From Jaapia argillacea MUCL 33604 (lineage: Eukaryota > Basidiomycota > Agaricomycetes > Jaapiales > Jaapiaceae), in NCBI GenBank assembly GCA_000697665.1, contig KL197717.1, positions 1,104,420 through 1,168,419 on the forward strand: a DNA stretch of 64,000 nt. The letters run 5' to 3'. Position numbers and translations under genes: made by a program. This document shows positions 46,390-57,500 of the stretch, one piece after another (positions within the stretch are counted from its first letter, which is position 1; each line of letters starts with the position of its first letter). The notes below the pieces were generated by a model. That model was not told where the DNA came from. It saw only the letters and a program-made list of their open reading frames with translations, and ran no database searches.

Positions 46390-47495
46390 GGATGAGATTC
46401 CTCTCGCGAGACTTTAAACCTTGAGCAGGAAGACTTACTGATTTGGGAATCACGAATGGAGGGATCAGTTCGGTATCAGATGATCAGCACGAACTTTGCA
46501 TTGAATAGTGGTTCGTACCACGTAAGGAAGTTCCTTCCATTGGATTAGACGGTCCAATCAAGCTGCGTTTGAGCCTTGGGTAGAGTTCAACGCTGCGCGG
46601 CCTGCTGGAGTTCTCCCACGGCGTTTGCACCAGCGAGAGGACCCCATAGTGCCGCTGGCAACAATGGGGTTACCCGCGTCGTAGCTCGGCGACCAGTACG
46701 TATTTGCGAGACAGTAGAGCTCAAATGATGGATGGCACGGAGTGAAATACAGGTATGCACCCCTGTAACCTGTGAATCAATGGTCTGATTGGTAGCGTTT
46801 ATCAACGGATACTGTTGTGTAATCCACTGAGTGTTGGGCCCAGCCGATGTCGCGTGGCATGCACGATGCTAGTTTTGGGAAGAGTGCGCTCGAAGTGGTG
46901 TATCTCCACCAAATGAGCCGCGGTTGAGAGCCAGGGTGGAATGACCACCTGCCCCCCAATTGGAGCCGATGGTTCTCTCATCGTAATCCATCCCTGCAAG
47001 AGTTCAACTTAGGAGGTAGGTTTGGCCGCTTGCTTCTTGGGAGAAACTGTACTCGCGGCGCGTGGCGACTTCCGATAGGCCTGGACAGTTTCCGTTACTT
47101 GGATTGAAAAGTTAACCGGCGGAAGAGGGCTGAAGCAAGAGACGACTGAGAAATTGCATCCAGGGGTAAATGGCACCAGTCATAGAAGATAGCACGGGGA
47201 AGAAGACCCCCAGTCGACGTGCAAACAACAGTTGCAACGGCATATGGTATTTTTGTTGGATCCAGACAACCCAGCGAGCGGCCTCGGACCCATCACAACT
47301 GGCAACTTGAGCCATTTCCGGAGATTCGGCAGTGGATAGACATGATTATGTGCGCGCTCGAGTGTCCTGGCGGGATATTTTGTAAATGAGAAACGGGGTA
47401 AGTAACACTCAGATGGTTCATGATCATGGAACAAAGGGAGACGAGACTTTGCTGGGAAATGAGTGATGGCTTCATCAACTGGAATGGAGGGTACT
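46390..47495. other. Unassigned stretch next to the F-box cluster
   Basis: About 1.1 kb. The right end (47,440-47,495) resembles the 3' flank of the F-box units. A minus-strand frame beginning MDYDERTIGSNWGAG near 46,991 and another with KYHMPLQLLFARRLG near 47,230 could be exons of a decayed gene, but no joined model could be supported. Confidence 0.35.
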
Positions 47496-48737
47496 TCAAC
47501 TCTGAGGAAGGATCGCAACACCATGGTGGTCCTCGATCCTATACCTAATCTCCGCCAACAACTCAACACCCCAAGCGAATACCTTTGGCTGATACTCGCG
47601 AACACGATCAATACACCTCCTATCCAAAAACCTCACCACTTTCAAATTCGGCCCGCTGATCGCTTTCAAGGCCTCAAAAATTACCCTCGCATCTCTTTTG
47701 CTGACGTTCCCCATATCGAACCTCAACCCCAAATGGGTGATGGTTTTTGGGAGATGAGAAGGGAAGTTGATAGGGTATTGGAGGTAGATGATTATTTTGG
47801 TGAGGTTTGGACATGTGGTTGATAAGAGGTCGAGAGGGTGATCGGAGTCGAATGTGTTTATGGTGATGCGGGTGAGTTGGGGACCGTATGAGTTGAGGAG
47901 GGAGGTGGGGGGGTGTTGGGAGGTGATGGAGAGATGGCGGAGAGATGTATATGATTGATTGGGTAGAGTGGTTGCGGAGAGAGCATCTGAGCTCGTCACT
48001 CGTTCGAGGGACATTAGGCTGGGGAGTGGATGTCCTGATTGGAGTCGTCCTAGAGTATTGTCGCGGGTTGGGAAACGAAGGATACGGAGGTTAGGCGTGT
48101 TGTGAAGAAGTTGTGCCCATTGGGGACGAGTAGGGTATGGATATCGATACCATCGGATAACCCGTAACGATTGGCCGCAACATGATCCTAGGGAGGATAG
48201 TACACCAGGTGGGATATGACGGTAAGGCCCTCCTCCTGTTGCCATAATTAAGATTTAGAGGTTGGGCAGACAATAGAATATAGCGATTAGAGTTTCGAGT
48301 TCGGATGATGGGGTCGTGTCTTTGAGGTTTGTGTGAGTTCTGGTTGCGAGTTCGAAACGGAGTGTGTATCGTCCCAGAGAGGGAGTGAACTTGGTTCCTT
48401 CGGCCTGTGCAGGGGACTCCTCTGCTCTCCGACGAGAGTCTAGTAGAGTGGATCGTAAAGATAACAGGGTACGTCCTCGACCGATAAGGATTTCTCGGTA
48501 AAGAAACCTCGAGGCCAGTTCGTACCAATCTTTACAGACCCTCACCAGGTAACGTTTGGTGACCAAGGAGTCATAGACCTTCTTCTGTACTTGTTTGCCT
48601 GATGATGGAGGAGGTAGATCGAAGGGATCTTGGGGATGTGTGTCGAGGGCTTGCGGAACTGTGGTTGCATGGTCGAATATTGAAAGCCAGATTTCCGGGG
48701 GTAGTTTCCACCACCCTGGAGGTACTGTCGCCGTCAT
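47496..48737 (-). pseudogene. Cluster F-box gene, copy A, one nonsense codon
   Basis: Paralogue of the intact copies at 50187-51449, 59179-60447 and 61057-62334. F-box region: LPPEIWLSIFDHATTVPQAL. The reading frame is full-length except for one TAA (minus strand, 48257-48255) in the sentence CLPNL*ILIMATGGG, where the intact copies have CAA (Gln). Everything after it stays in the right frame to the stop at 47496-47498. So this is a single C-to-T nonsense change in an otherwise complete copy, either a young pseudogene or an assembly error. The N-terminus lacks the roughly ten residues that copies B, C and E have between PPGWW and the F-box. Confidence 0.7.
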
Positions 48738-49003
48738 CGATGTATGGGATCTGTGCGCCACATTGAGCTCATGCTATCAGTGTTGTAGACGACTTACGAC
48801 GAGGTACCAGGACTACTTATTGGCGAAGTGAAGGGCGCTCAGTACTATTGTTCTTCCTCCGACGCGTCGCCGGTGCATACGGTAAGTACCCACACTGGCT
48901 GACATCAACGAAACATAAAAAGAACAGTCACCAATCCACAAAACACACAAAGAACTTTGAGGATTCATAGTTTTTTGGGGATTTTCAGACAAATTTTGGA
49001 GGC

Positions 49004-49695
49004 CTATAGTACGGTCGGCCCTTGCACCCGGTGTCCAAGGCAGATACCTTTCTGACACCCCTGAAAAGTGGTTCGTCTGCTGAACCTATCCTCTTTCAAG
49101 TGCTCTCGCCATTGACGGGTACTATCTAAAGCAGACTTACACTGGGATGCCATAGACATCCGCGACCTTGCTGCTATGTAGCCTCGTATCGTGGCCACAG
49201 ATCTCCCAGATGTCGAGTCATAGAGGAGGTATGTTCTGTTCGCAAAGGAGGATGGCACCTCAGAGTACCACCCGTTCTCTCTTCCAATCTCAAGTTCGCA
49301 ATCGATAGGACCTTGCATTGTGAGTTGCACGACCCCCATGCCGCGTTTCCGCCCAGGCTCACGTATTCATATATCCCAACAAGATGTTCGGCGCCTTGTT
49401 CTCAACCAGATCTGCTGCTCGCAGTTGTTTCCGTGATCGTTTCGATGAAGAGCGCAGGACTCCGGGTAACACACTCCAGCACGATATCGATACCCACGAC
49501 CAATAAGGATTTCTCGGTAAAGAAACCTCGAGGAAAGTTGGAAGGTAGATCAAAGGGATCTCGGAGATGTGTGTCGAGGGCTTGGGGAACTGTGGTTGCA
49601 TGATCGAATATTACGAGCCAGATTTCGGGTGGTAGCAGAGTGTGATGAGCAGTGGCTTTGGGTTTCCACCATCCTGGAGGCTCTGTCGCCGTCAT
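49004..49695 (-). pseudogene. Deletion-fused F-box remnant (copy A')
   Basis: Starts as a normal copy (MTATEPPGWWKPKATAHH, LLPPEIWLVIFDHATTVPQA, DPFDLP). It then jumps to the DNA that in intact copies encodes FLYREILIGRG, but in another frame, and a few bases later leaves the family altogether. From about 49,500 down to 49,004 it matches the sequence at 62,690-63,060 on the plus strand, found there downstream of copy E. Within that part the frame NGWYSEVPSSFANRTYLLYD is readable. The parsimonious history is an internal deletion in an E-like unit that joined the F-box start to the downstream sequence. Confidence 0.6.
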
Positions 49696-50186
49696 CGACA
49701 GTGTGTGGGATCTGTGCGACACGTTGAGTTCATGCTATCGGTGTTGTTGACGACTTACGGTGATTTGGCTAAGTGAAGGACGGTCCCCCACTGCTGTATT
49801 TTTCTTCCTCCTCCTCCAAACACGTTGGTGCGATAGGTATGTAGTCTCGAACCAAAATCTTTGGTATGAGGAAACTGAGACAGGATTCTATGACACGCAT
49901 TCCATCTCGCACTCAAAGTGAGATATAAGTGGATTTGATCAATTCAGATTACAATCTCCAGTTTGTCGACGTTTGGCGAAGAGACCGCTGTCACGTCTCG
50001 CTGGACATTGTTGGACAGTGCGAATGAGGTGTATGCGAGTATATATCGAGTTTGAGACGACATTTTCTCGCCGAGTCCAGATTGGAGGGTCTTGTACAAC
50101 TCGTAATTCATCGATTTCAGTATTCGCTTGAGATTGACTTTGCTGGGACATGAGCGATGACTTCTTCGACTGGAATGAGGGCTACT

Positions 50187-51449
50187 TCAATTCTTAGGAC
50201 AGATCGCAACACCATTGCAGTCCTCGACCCTATAGTTAATCTCCGCCAACAACTCAACACCCCAGGCGAATATCTTTGGCTGATACTCGCGAACACGATC
50301 AATACACCTCCTGTCTAAAAACCTGACCACTTTCAAATTCGGCCCGTTGATCGCTTTCAAGGCTTCAAAAACTATCCTCGCCTCTCGTTTATTGAGGTTC
50401 CCCATATCAAACCTTAACCCTAAATGGGTGATGGTTTTTGGGAGACGAGAAGGGAGGGTGTGAGGGGATTGGAGGTGGATGATTATTTTGGTGAGGTTTG
50501 GACATGTGTTTGATAAGAGGTCGAGAGGGTCATTGGGGTCGAATGTGATTAAGGTGATGCAGGTGAGTTGGGGACCGTATGAGTGGAGTAGGAGGATAGG
50601 GGGGTAAAGAGCAAAGATGGACAGATGGTGGAGGGATGTTTGATTGGGTGGCATGGTTGTGGAGAGAGTATCTGAGCCCGACACTTGTTCTAGGGACATT
50701 AGGTAGGGGAGTGGAGATCCCGACTGAAGTCTTCCTAGATTATTGTCGAGGGTTGCGAAACGAAGGATACGGAGGTTAGGCGTGGTGCGAAGGAGTTGTG
50801 CCCATTGGGAAGAATTCGGGTACGGATGTCGATACCATCGGATAACTCGTAAAGATTGGCCGCAACGTGATCCCAGGGAGGATAGTACACCAGGTGGGAT
50901 ATGGGGGTAAGGCCCTCCTCCTGTCGCCATAATTAAGATTTGGAGGTTGGGCAGACAACGGAATATATCGATTAGAGTTTCGAGTTCGGTTGTTGGGGTC
51001 ATGTCTTTGAGGGTTGTGTGAGTTCTGGTTGCGAGTTCGAAACGGAGTGTGTACCGTCCCAGAGAGGGAGTGAACTTTGTTCCTTCGGTCTGTGTAGCGG
51101 ACTCCTCTGCTCTCCGATGAGACTCTAGTAGAGTGGATCGTAAAGATACCAGGGTATGTCCTCGACCGATAAGGATTTCTCGGTAAAGAAACCTCGAGGC
51201 CAATTGGTACCAATCTTTACAGACCCTCACCAGGTATCGCTTGGTGACTAGGGAGTCGAATATATTCTTCTGGACTTGTCTACCTGATAATGGAGGAGGT
51301 AGATCGAAGGGATCTCTGAAATGTGTGTCGAGAGCTTGGGGAACCGCGGTTGCATGATCGAATATGACGAGCCAGATTTCGGGGGGTAGGAGAGAGTGAT
51401 GAGCAGTGGCTTTGGGCTTCCACCACCCTGGGGGCTCTGTCGCCGTCAT
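50187..51449 (-). CDS. Cluster F-box protein, copy B (intact)
   Basis: About 420 residues in one exon. N-terminus MTATEPPGWWKPKATAHHS, then the F-box LLPPEIWLVIFDHATAVPQA and RYLVRVCKDWYQLASRFLYR. The rest is LRR-like with short Leu/Ile/Pro strands: LPNLQILIMATGGGP, TTPNLRILRFATLDNN, CPNLTKIIIHLQSPH, LPKTITHLGLRFDMGN, GPNLKVVRFLDRRC. These are expected to form the substrate-binding part of an SCF ubiquitin ligase (family inference). Although the frame extends upstream to 51716, the start at 51449 matches the other copies, which share a 5'-UTR intron just before it. The nearest relatives are the other copies in this window. Confidence 0.75.
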   Translation of the reverse strand: MTATEPPGWWKPKATAHHSLLPPEIWLVIFDHATAVPQALDTHFRDPFDLPPPLSGRQVQKNIFDSLVTKRYLVRVCKDWYQLASRFLYREILIGRGHTLVSLRSTLLESHRRAEESATQTEGTKFTPSLGRYTLRFELATRTHTTLKDMTPTTELETLIDIFRCLPNLQILIMATGGGPYPHIPPGVLSSLGSRCGQSLRVIRWYRHPYPNSSQWAQLLRTTPNLRILRFATLDNNLGRLQSGSPLPYLMSLEQVSGSDTLSTTMPPNQTSLHHLSIFALYPPILLLHSYGPQLTCITLITFDPNDPLDLLSNTCPNLTKIIIHLQSPHTLPSRLPKTITHLGLRFDMGNLNKREARIVFEALKAINGPNLKVVRFLDRRCIDRVREYQPKIFAWGVELLAEINYRVEDCNGVAICPKN

Positions 51450-52015
51450 CGATGTGTGGGATCTGTGTGACACGTTGAGCTCATGCTCTCGGTGTTGTAG
51501 ACGACTTACGGCGATGTACCAGTTAGCAAAGCGAAGGACACGGATAATGCTATCCAGAAACCCCTGTTTCCACTGAAAACCCGAGAAACCACAAGTTGAC
51601 GAAAGGCAGGGTAGTCGGGATTTCCCGAGCAGCCACCAGCCACGCGAGCTCGACGGGAAGGTGTGAACAGCGTCGAAATAGTCGCGCTCGTCGTTGTTGA
51701 CAACGTCAAAACCCAAAGCAAGATTGACTCAAAAAGATTGTACAATCGCGATACAAGCGAGATACAAGCAGATTTAATCATTGCATTGGAAATCACATTC
51801 CCGGTTTGTGGACGTTTGGCAAAGAGACCGCTGTCACATCTCGCTGGACACTGCTGGACACCGCAGGTTGTATGTTATGAATGAACGCAGTCCTGCGACT
51901 ATGAACTTTGAGGAGTGCGAATGAGGAAGGGGTACGCGAGCACATATCAAATCTGAGACGACGTTTCCTTGCCGAGTCCAGATTGGAGGGTTTTGTACAA
52001 CTACTAATGATCGGT
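51450..52015. other. Promoter of copy B and 3' flank of copy C
   Basis: Contains the shared leader with a GTAAGT...CACAG intron just upstream of 51449, and, from about 51,900 to 52,010, the family's common 3' flank that belongs to the neighbouring copy C. No separate gene seen. Confidence 0.45.
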
Positions 52016-52924
52016 TTATATGGTGATGCAGGCGAGTTGGGGACCATATGAGTTGAGGAGGAAGGTGGGGGGGTCATGGGAGGAGGTGGAGAGATGATAG
52101 AGGGATGTATATGTTTGATTGGGTGGAGTGGTTGCGGGGCGAGCATCTGAGCTCGTTACTCGTTCGAGGGACATAAGGTTAGGCAGCGGAGGTCCCGACC
52201 GGAGCCTTCCCAGATTATTGTCAAGGGTTGGGAAACGAAGGATACGGAGGTTAGGAGTGGCGCGAAGGAGTTGTGCCCATTGGGGAGCAGTAGGGTACGG
52301 ATGTCGATACCATCGGATAACTCGTAAAGATTGGCCGCAATGTGATCCCAGGGAGGATAATACACCAAGTGGGATATGGGGGTAAGGCCCTCCTCCTGTC
52401 GCCATAATTAAGATTTGGAGGTTGGGCAGACAATAGAATATATCGATTAGAGTTTCGAGTTCGGTTGTTGGGGTCATGTCTTTGAGGGTTGTGTGAGTTC
52501 TGGTTGCGAGTCCGAAACGGAGTGTGTACAGTCCCAGAGAGGGAGCGAACTTTGTTCCTTCGGCCTGCGTAGCGGACTGCTCTGCTCTCCGATGAGACTC
52601 TAGCAGAGTGGATCGTAAAGATAACAGGGTACGCCCTCGACCGATAAGGATTTCCCGGTAAAGAAACCCCGAGGCCAGCTGGTACCAATCTTTACAGACC
52701 CTCACCAGGTAACGTTTGGTAACTAGGGAGTCATATATTTTCTTCTGGACTTGTTTACCTGATAATAGAGGAGGTAGATCGAAGGGATCCTGGGGATGTG
52801 CGTCGAGGGCTTGGGGAGATGTTGTTGCATGCTCGAATATTGAGAGCCAGATTTCGGGTGGTAGAAGAGAGTGGTGAGGAGTTGGCTTGGGTTTCCACCA
52901 CCCCGGGGGCTCTGTCGCCGTCAT
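52016..52924 (-). pseudogene. Cluster F-box gene, copy C, 3' truncated
   Basis: Starts like copies B and E (MTATEPPGWWKPKPTPHHS, LLPPEIWLSIFEHATTSPQA) and stays in frame to NSYGPQLACITI, then a TAA. The intact copies carry about 120-130 more residues, ending in the DRRC and EDC region. In the DNA the CATCACCATA after QLACITI runs directly into the conserved 3' flank (AGTTGTACAAAACCCTCCAA), so a deletion of the last third of the gene removed the C-terminus. The protein could still be made, but it lacks the C-terminal LRR-like strands. Confidence 0.65.
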
Positions 52925-53250
52925 CGATGTCTAGGATCTGTGCGACACACATTGAGCTCATGCTGACAGTGTCGTACAACGTACACGACGTACCGACGAT
53001 ACTTTTATTTCTTTGGCAAAGTGACAGTCGGATATCAATCAAGCCGTCTGAGACAGCTTGAGACAGTGATCCGAGATCAGATCCGAAGTTCTAATAAAAG
53101 TGCAGAGACTTTGTTCCGTAACAAAGCAATCGACCGACGACTGTAACAAAGAACTATGAAAGGCGGAGCTCAGCCATGCCCCAGCCACGAGGACCGACGT
53201 AGACAAAGGACAACAGGGATGAACACGTTGGCTGGCAGTGGCGCTAGCCA

Positions 53251-53257
53251 TATATAT
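53251..53257 (+). promoter_or_regulatory. TATA box of the small conserved gene
   Basis: TATATAT, 65 bases upstream of the ATG at 53316. Its position makes the in-frame upstream ATG at 53268 less likely as the start, since transcription would begin near 53280. Confidence 0.4.
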
Positions 53258-53315
53258 CCCAACTCCGATGCCAAGTCCTTCAATAATCCAAGGCGCTTCT
53301 CTGCCTGCAACCGCC

Positions 53316-53968
53316 ATGGCCTCACCAGAATCCCCCCTTTCTTCCCCACCAGCGTCCCCCTCTCGACGAGCCTCCCTTCGCATATCCGATGTCACCAATA
53401 TCTTCATCAAAATGAGACGGACACAGCGACAGGCATCGGCATCAGCCAAAGCCGCGCACAGCATGGAGTCATCCTCTGGCGCCGAGTATCAGACGCATCC
53501 GAGTTTGGATGGTGAGGGCGTCATTTCTGCCAAGAAGGTGGCTATGGTACAAGATGATGTGTTTGTGTGTGCAGACGCGGTTGATACGTCAAAGTTGTTG
53601 AGAGCTTCGAGGGTTTCTTTGATGGAGCTGGCTGAGGAGATTGGAGCGAACGTGCTTGTAGATGAGCGGTACGTGTCTTTTAATCATACTAAGAGAGGTG
53701 TTGTTGCGTATCGATAATGATAACTGACGGAGTCGACTTTGTCCAGATGGACGTGTAATGTGTCGATACCTCGGCATAGAGACGGTACGTACAGAGTACA
53801 CGTAAGTCATCCCCATTATCCCCTCTCTTCTTCCTTAAACTAACACACACCCAGGTCAAATACTACGCATCGGCCGCCCGCTCTCAGCGACGCGACCCAG
53901 GCAGACCAGTTGCCCTCACCCAAGCAAAAGGTGTCCCAGGTCTAATGACCATAATCGAGCGTCAATGA
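53316..53968 (+). CDS. Small conserved fungal protein of unknown function
   Basis: About 170-180 residues in three exons. N-terminus Ser/Pro-rich (MASPESPLSSPPASPSRRAS), then FIKMRRTQRQASASAKAA. The core is MELAEEIGANVLVDERW with the intron junction at 53669 (GTACGT donor), followed by CNVSIPRHRDGTYRVHV and VKYYASAARSQRRDPGRPVA. The end LTQAKGVPGLMTIIERQ is strongly reminiscent of a conserved Agaricomycete protein, but no function is known to me. ATG at 53316 has a good context (GCCATGG) and lies downstream of a TATA box; the alternative ATG at 53268 adds 16 residues. It sits head-to-head with copy C and tail-to-tail with het-C. Confidence 0.7.
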
Positions 53969-54504
53969 TACCCTCTCCACCACTCTCATACCTCAACCGC
54001 GTTACCCGTGCCCCCCAACACCACAAAAAATACAATGGACAATTTGACACGATTACTCTACGTTGACGCATGAAAATTTTGGGTGTTTAATGGGTTCTCG
54101 TCATCACTTGTAATTGTACATCATCCACCAGTTTCGTTCCCTTCTCTTCCACTGTACCAATATTTTCTCTTCATTGTACGATCTTAGAGCCTCACATATT
54201 GCGCCTCGCGTCGCCCCGACTCTCTTTCCCCCATGCATTCCTACATTGTCACTCTCTTCGATGACCATTTTCATTTCGTCGTTACCCACCTCAGGGACTT
54301 GTACAAAGATACCTACACAAGTAGTCTGTCACTTGCTTAGACATCGTCGCATCGTACTGGTAATACTACCACAATTCCACTTCTCAGTGTTTTTTGAGTA
54401 CAACAACACTTCTACGCACACAGCATTTCAAAGTCACATACATCAAGATTCTTTATCGAGACCAACACGAAACACAAAAATTCGTACATTCACTACCCTT
54501 CCAA
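53969..54504. other. 3' region between convergent genes
   Basis: Pyrimidine-rich stretch between the stop of the small conserved gene and the stop of het-C. Only shadow frames of the repetitive het-C 3' exon extend into it. Confidence 0.4.
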
Positions 54505-57500
54505 TCACCACCCAGTCGGAGGCCCACTATACCCATACGGAGGTCCAGGAGGAGGAGGAGGTCCTCCATACCCACCACCAGGCGCAGGGAACACACCCCC
54601 AGACGGGAATTGTGGAGGAGGCGATTGATGTCCTTGAGCCCACGGATCGGCCGAAGGGAACCCACCACCAGGTGGTGGAGGACCAGGCGGCGCACCATAC
54701 CCACCGCCGCCGCCTCCATAACCTCCCCCTGCATCATACCCACCATACCCACCAGCTCCAGGGAAGGAAGGTCCAGACGAAGGCGGCGGGTATGAAGGGT
54801 TGGGGTTATACCCGCCATACTCCGGTTCGTTCGGAATACCGGGGAACGAAACTGGTGAACCGGCAGGTGGAGCGAAGGAGGATGGACTGCCTGGATACGT
54901 AGATGCATTCGATGGGGCACCAGGAGGTGCGGCATAAGAAGACGGACTACCGGGATATGTTCCACCAGTTGATGGCGGAGCGGGACTTTGTCCTGGTGAA
55001 TAATAGCTGGCAGCTTGTCCGGTGGTAGGTGGCGGTGGGTCAGATGCATATCCACCACCATACCCTCCCTGTCCCGGCGGCCCATGCTGATGTTGGTGTG
55101 CACCGGGAGCACCAGGATACCCAGGTGGATCCGAAACCTCTCTCCTCGCCCCACTCCCTCCAAGCATCCCTATAAGCGATTGCGCTTGCCCAACACCAGG
55201 TATACCCTGAACAAACCCACCAAGCTGCGCCTGAGCTGCTTGTCCTGCATTCCATCCTACTGAACCTTGAGCGGGAGGCTTCCCACTGTCGGTTAGACGC
55301 ATATTTTCGTGATTGCGGACTGCGTTTTTGGACAGACGACGGATGATTTCGTGTTGTTGATTACCATGGCCACTCATCCAATCTCGCATGAATTGAAGCA
55401 TTTGGCGTTGGATTGTGGAGTTAGAGTTGTGGAAGTCGGGGTGAAACCTTGGGTGTGGAAAGTGTGCATCAGTTGAGGTTGATATGGATAAGCGGAGAAG
55501 GGAGAAGTGCTTACATGCATTGGAGAACTTCTTCGGTTAGTTGACGGACGTTCATCGAAGCGTCGTCCCAAGCTCTAATGACAAGATTCACGGTGTATCC
55601 CTTCGGTCAAATACGACGTAGGTCAGAGGAAAGAAGGACACAAGCGAAAGACGCAATAGACTCACCACTATCAGCTTGGCAAGCCGACCAGCGGGCTCGT
55701 TCAGAATCAGATTCTATCATATGTCTTCAACGTAGGTCAAAGCAATATCAAGGGGGAAAAGACGAACAAAGTGATCCTTGGACAAGAACGAGTGCGTAGG
55801 GTCCGACTTAACATTTCTTCTCAGTCAGATCGCTCCATAAGCATGAGGTTTAGGGTGCACTCACAGCACGTGGATCATTAAAGACCTAACCCAACGAGTA
55901 CCCTCAGTATACATGACTCCGAAAATACTCCAGCCAAAGGAACACGCACCTCATATTGATCAACGTTATTAATGACTTCACCCGACGCAGACTGCAGTCC
56001 TTCCGTCGCAACTTTCATAATTGGCTTCAAGAACGGCTAAACAACGCAAAGAACATACACCGCCTTTAGTCACCGACAACCACACTGAATGGGCGAGGGA
56101 AGTTACCTCCAAAACCGTGAACACAAACACTAGATCCAAGCAATTCAGCAAAAAAAAAACATCGCAGAAAGGACGGAGAACAGTCTTACCTTGAATCGAT
56201 TCCATCAGCTTTTCCACCAACGCCGAAAGCCCCGGTACCTTCTCTACAAATAAATACACATCAAACTCACACCCTTCCCAAACTGAAGGAGAAACTAACC
56301 GATAGTAATCTCAATCTTCTTCACCACTGATCACCACAAATCATAAAGAGTTATCATCCTGCGGCCCATCACTACAAAACCAAGGACATCGACGTACCTG
56401 AATCCCTAAACGTCAAAACTTGCCACAACACAGCATGCAACTCCTGCGGACTCATATCTTCAGGTCTCTTTCCGCCAGGAGCAGTAGCGCCCGCTCGGAT
56501 CCTCTCCACGCTTTCCTACATTCACGAGAACAACACTTATCAGCATCAACGACCTCCCAGGTGCAAAAATGATAGCATATATCAAGAGGAAGGAAGGAAG
56601 GAAGGAAAGAAAGAAGAAAGCCGAAATCCAAACTCAAAACACTTACCAGCTCCCTCGACATTTGTCCCCCATCCACACCGGGTAAGGTGAACAATAAATC
56701 CCTCAAAGTATCAGCAGGGTTCCCACTCCCACCTCCAGGTCCTCCAGAACGGGATTTCACGCGGGCCTTATCCAATTCGCGGTTGAGGTCAGATACCGAT
56801 GCCTATAAAGGTGTTCATAAGGAAACGATGGAGGAGCTAAAGAGCGAACACGAATGTACTTCACTCTGTGAGGCAAGAGAAAAGGTTGTTTAGGGATGAG
56901 ATGTGTACTGGATTTGAGCGGGACGTACAATGTGATCGGTAGCCTCTATAATCCATCAAAATGAAAAATGAAAAGCAGGCGAAGGGCATAAGGACTCACC
57001 TCCCAACAAACTGTGTATGAAGTCACTAGAACCAAACGTCCCTAGACAACGGAAATAAAGAAAAGGTCAGTGAACCAGCTCTTCTCGTCCAACGATCATC
57101 ATAGCAAGGGCGGAGCATTCTGTCCCCCAAAACGGGAAACGCCCTCCACTCCAAAACAGAGCCTTCTCCCAAAGACTTCGATCCCCCGCCTCCAAAACTT
57201 CGACCATTCCCTCACCCCACTGTATGCTCCAAATACAAGTGGCACTCACCAGTAACAAGCGGAGCGACACTCCTTCCATTAGGTGCCTGAATCCTAACAT
57301 GATCCCCAACATGCACAAATACATCATGATAACCCAACGAAACCAACGCCAACTCGCAAAAATTCGAATGGGCGGGGAAGTCTTCTAATGTGTGCAACTA
57401 CACTCAAAGATCCAATATTAGAAGGTTGAACATCAGGTAGATAGGGGGAACGAGGATTAGGAAGGTATATGCATAGCATACACGCATATACGAGCCGAAA

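Noticed and set aside
51449-51490. Conserved 12-codon upstream frame (ATGAGCTCA...) whose TGA overlaps the main ATG in most F-box copies
   Set aside because: It starts inside the conserved leader intron (GTAAGT...CACAG), so it should be absent from spliced mRNA. It would matter only if the intron is retained.
50187-51716. Upstream start of copy B at 51716, adding 89 residues
   Set aside because: No other copy has this extension; it runs over the leader intron, and the shared start is at 51449.
54114-55263. Several long His/Arg- or Leu-rich frames overlapping the het-C 3' exon
   Set aside because: They are shadows of the Gly/Pro/Tyr-rich het-C tail read in other frames; low complexity explains their length.
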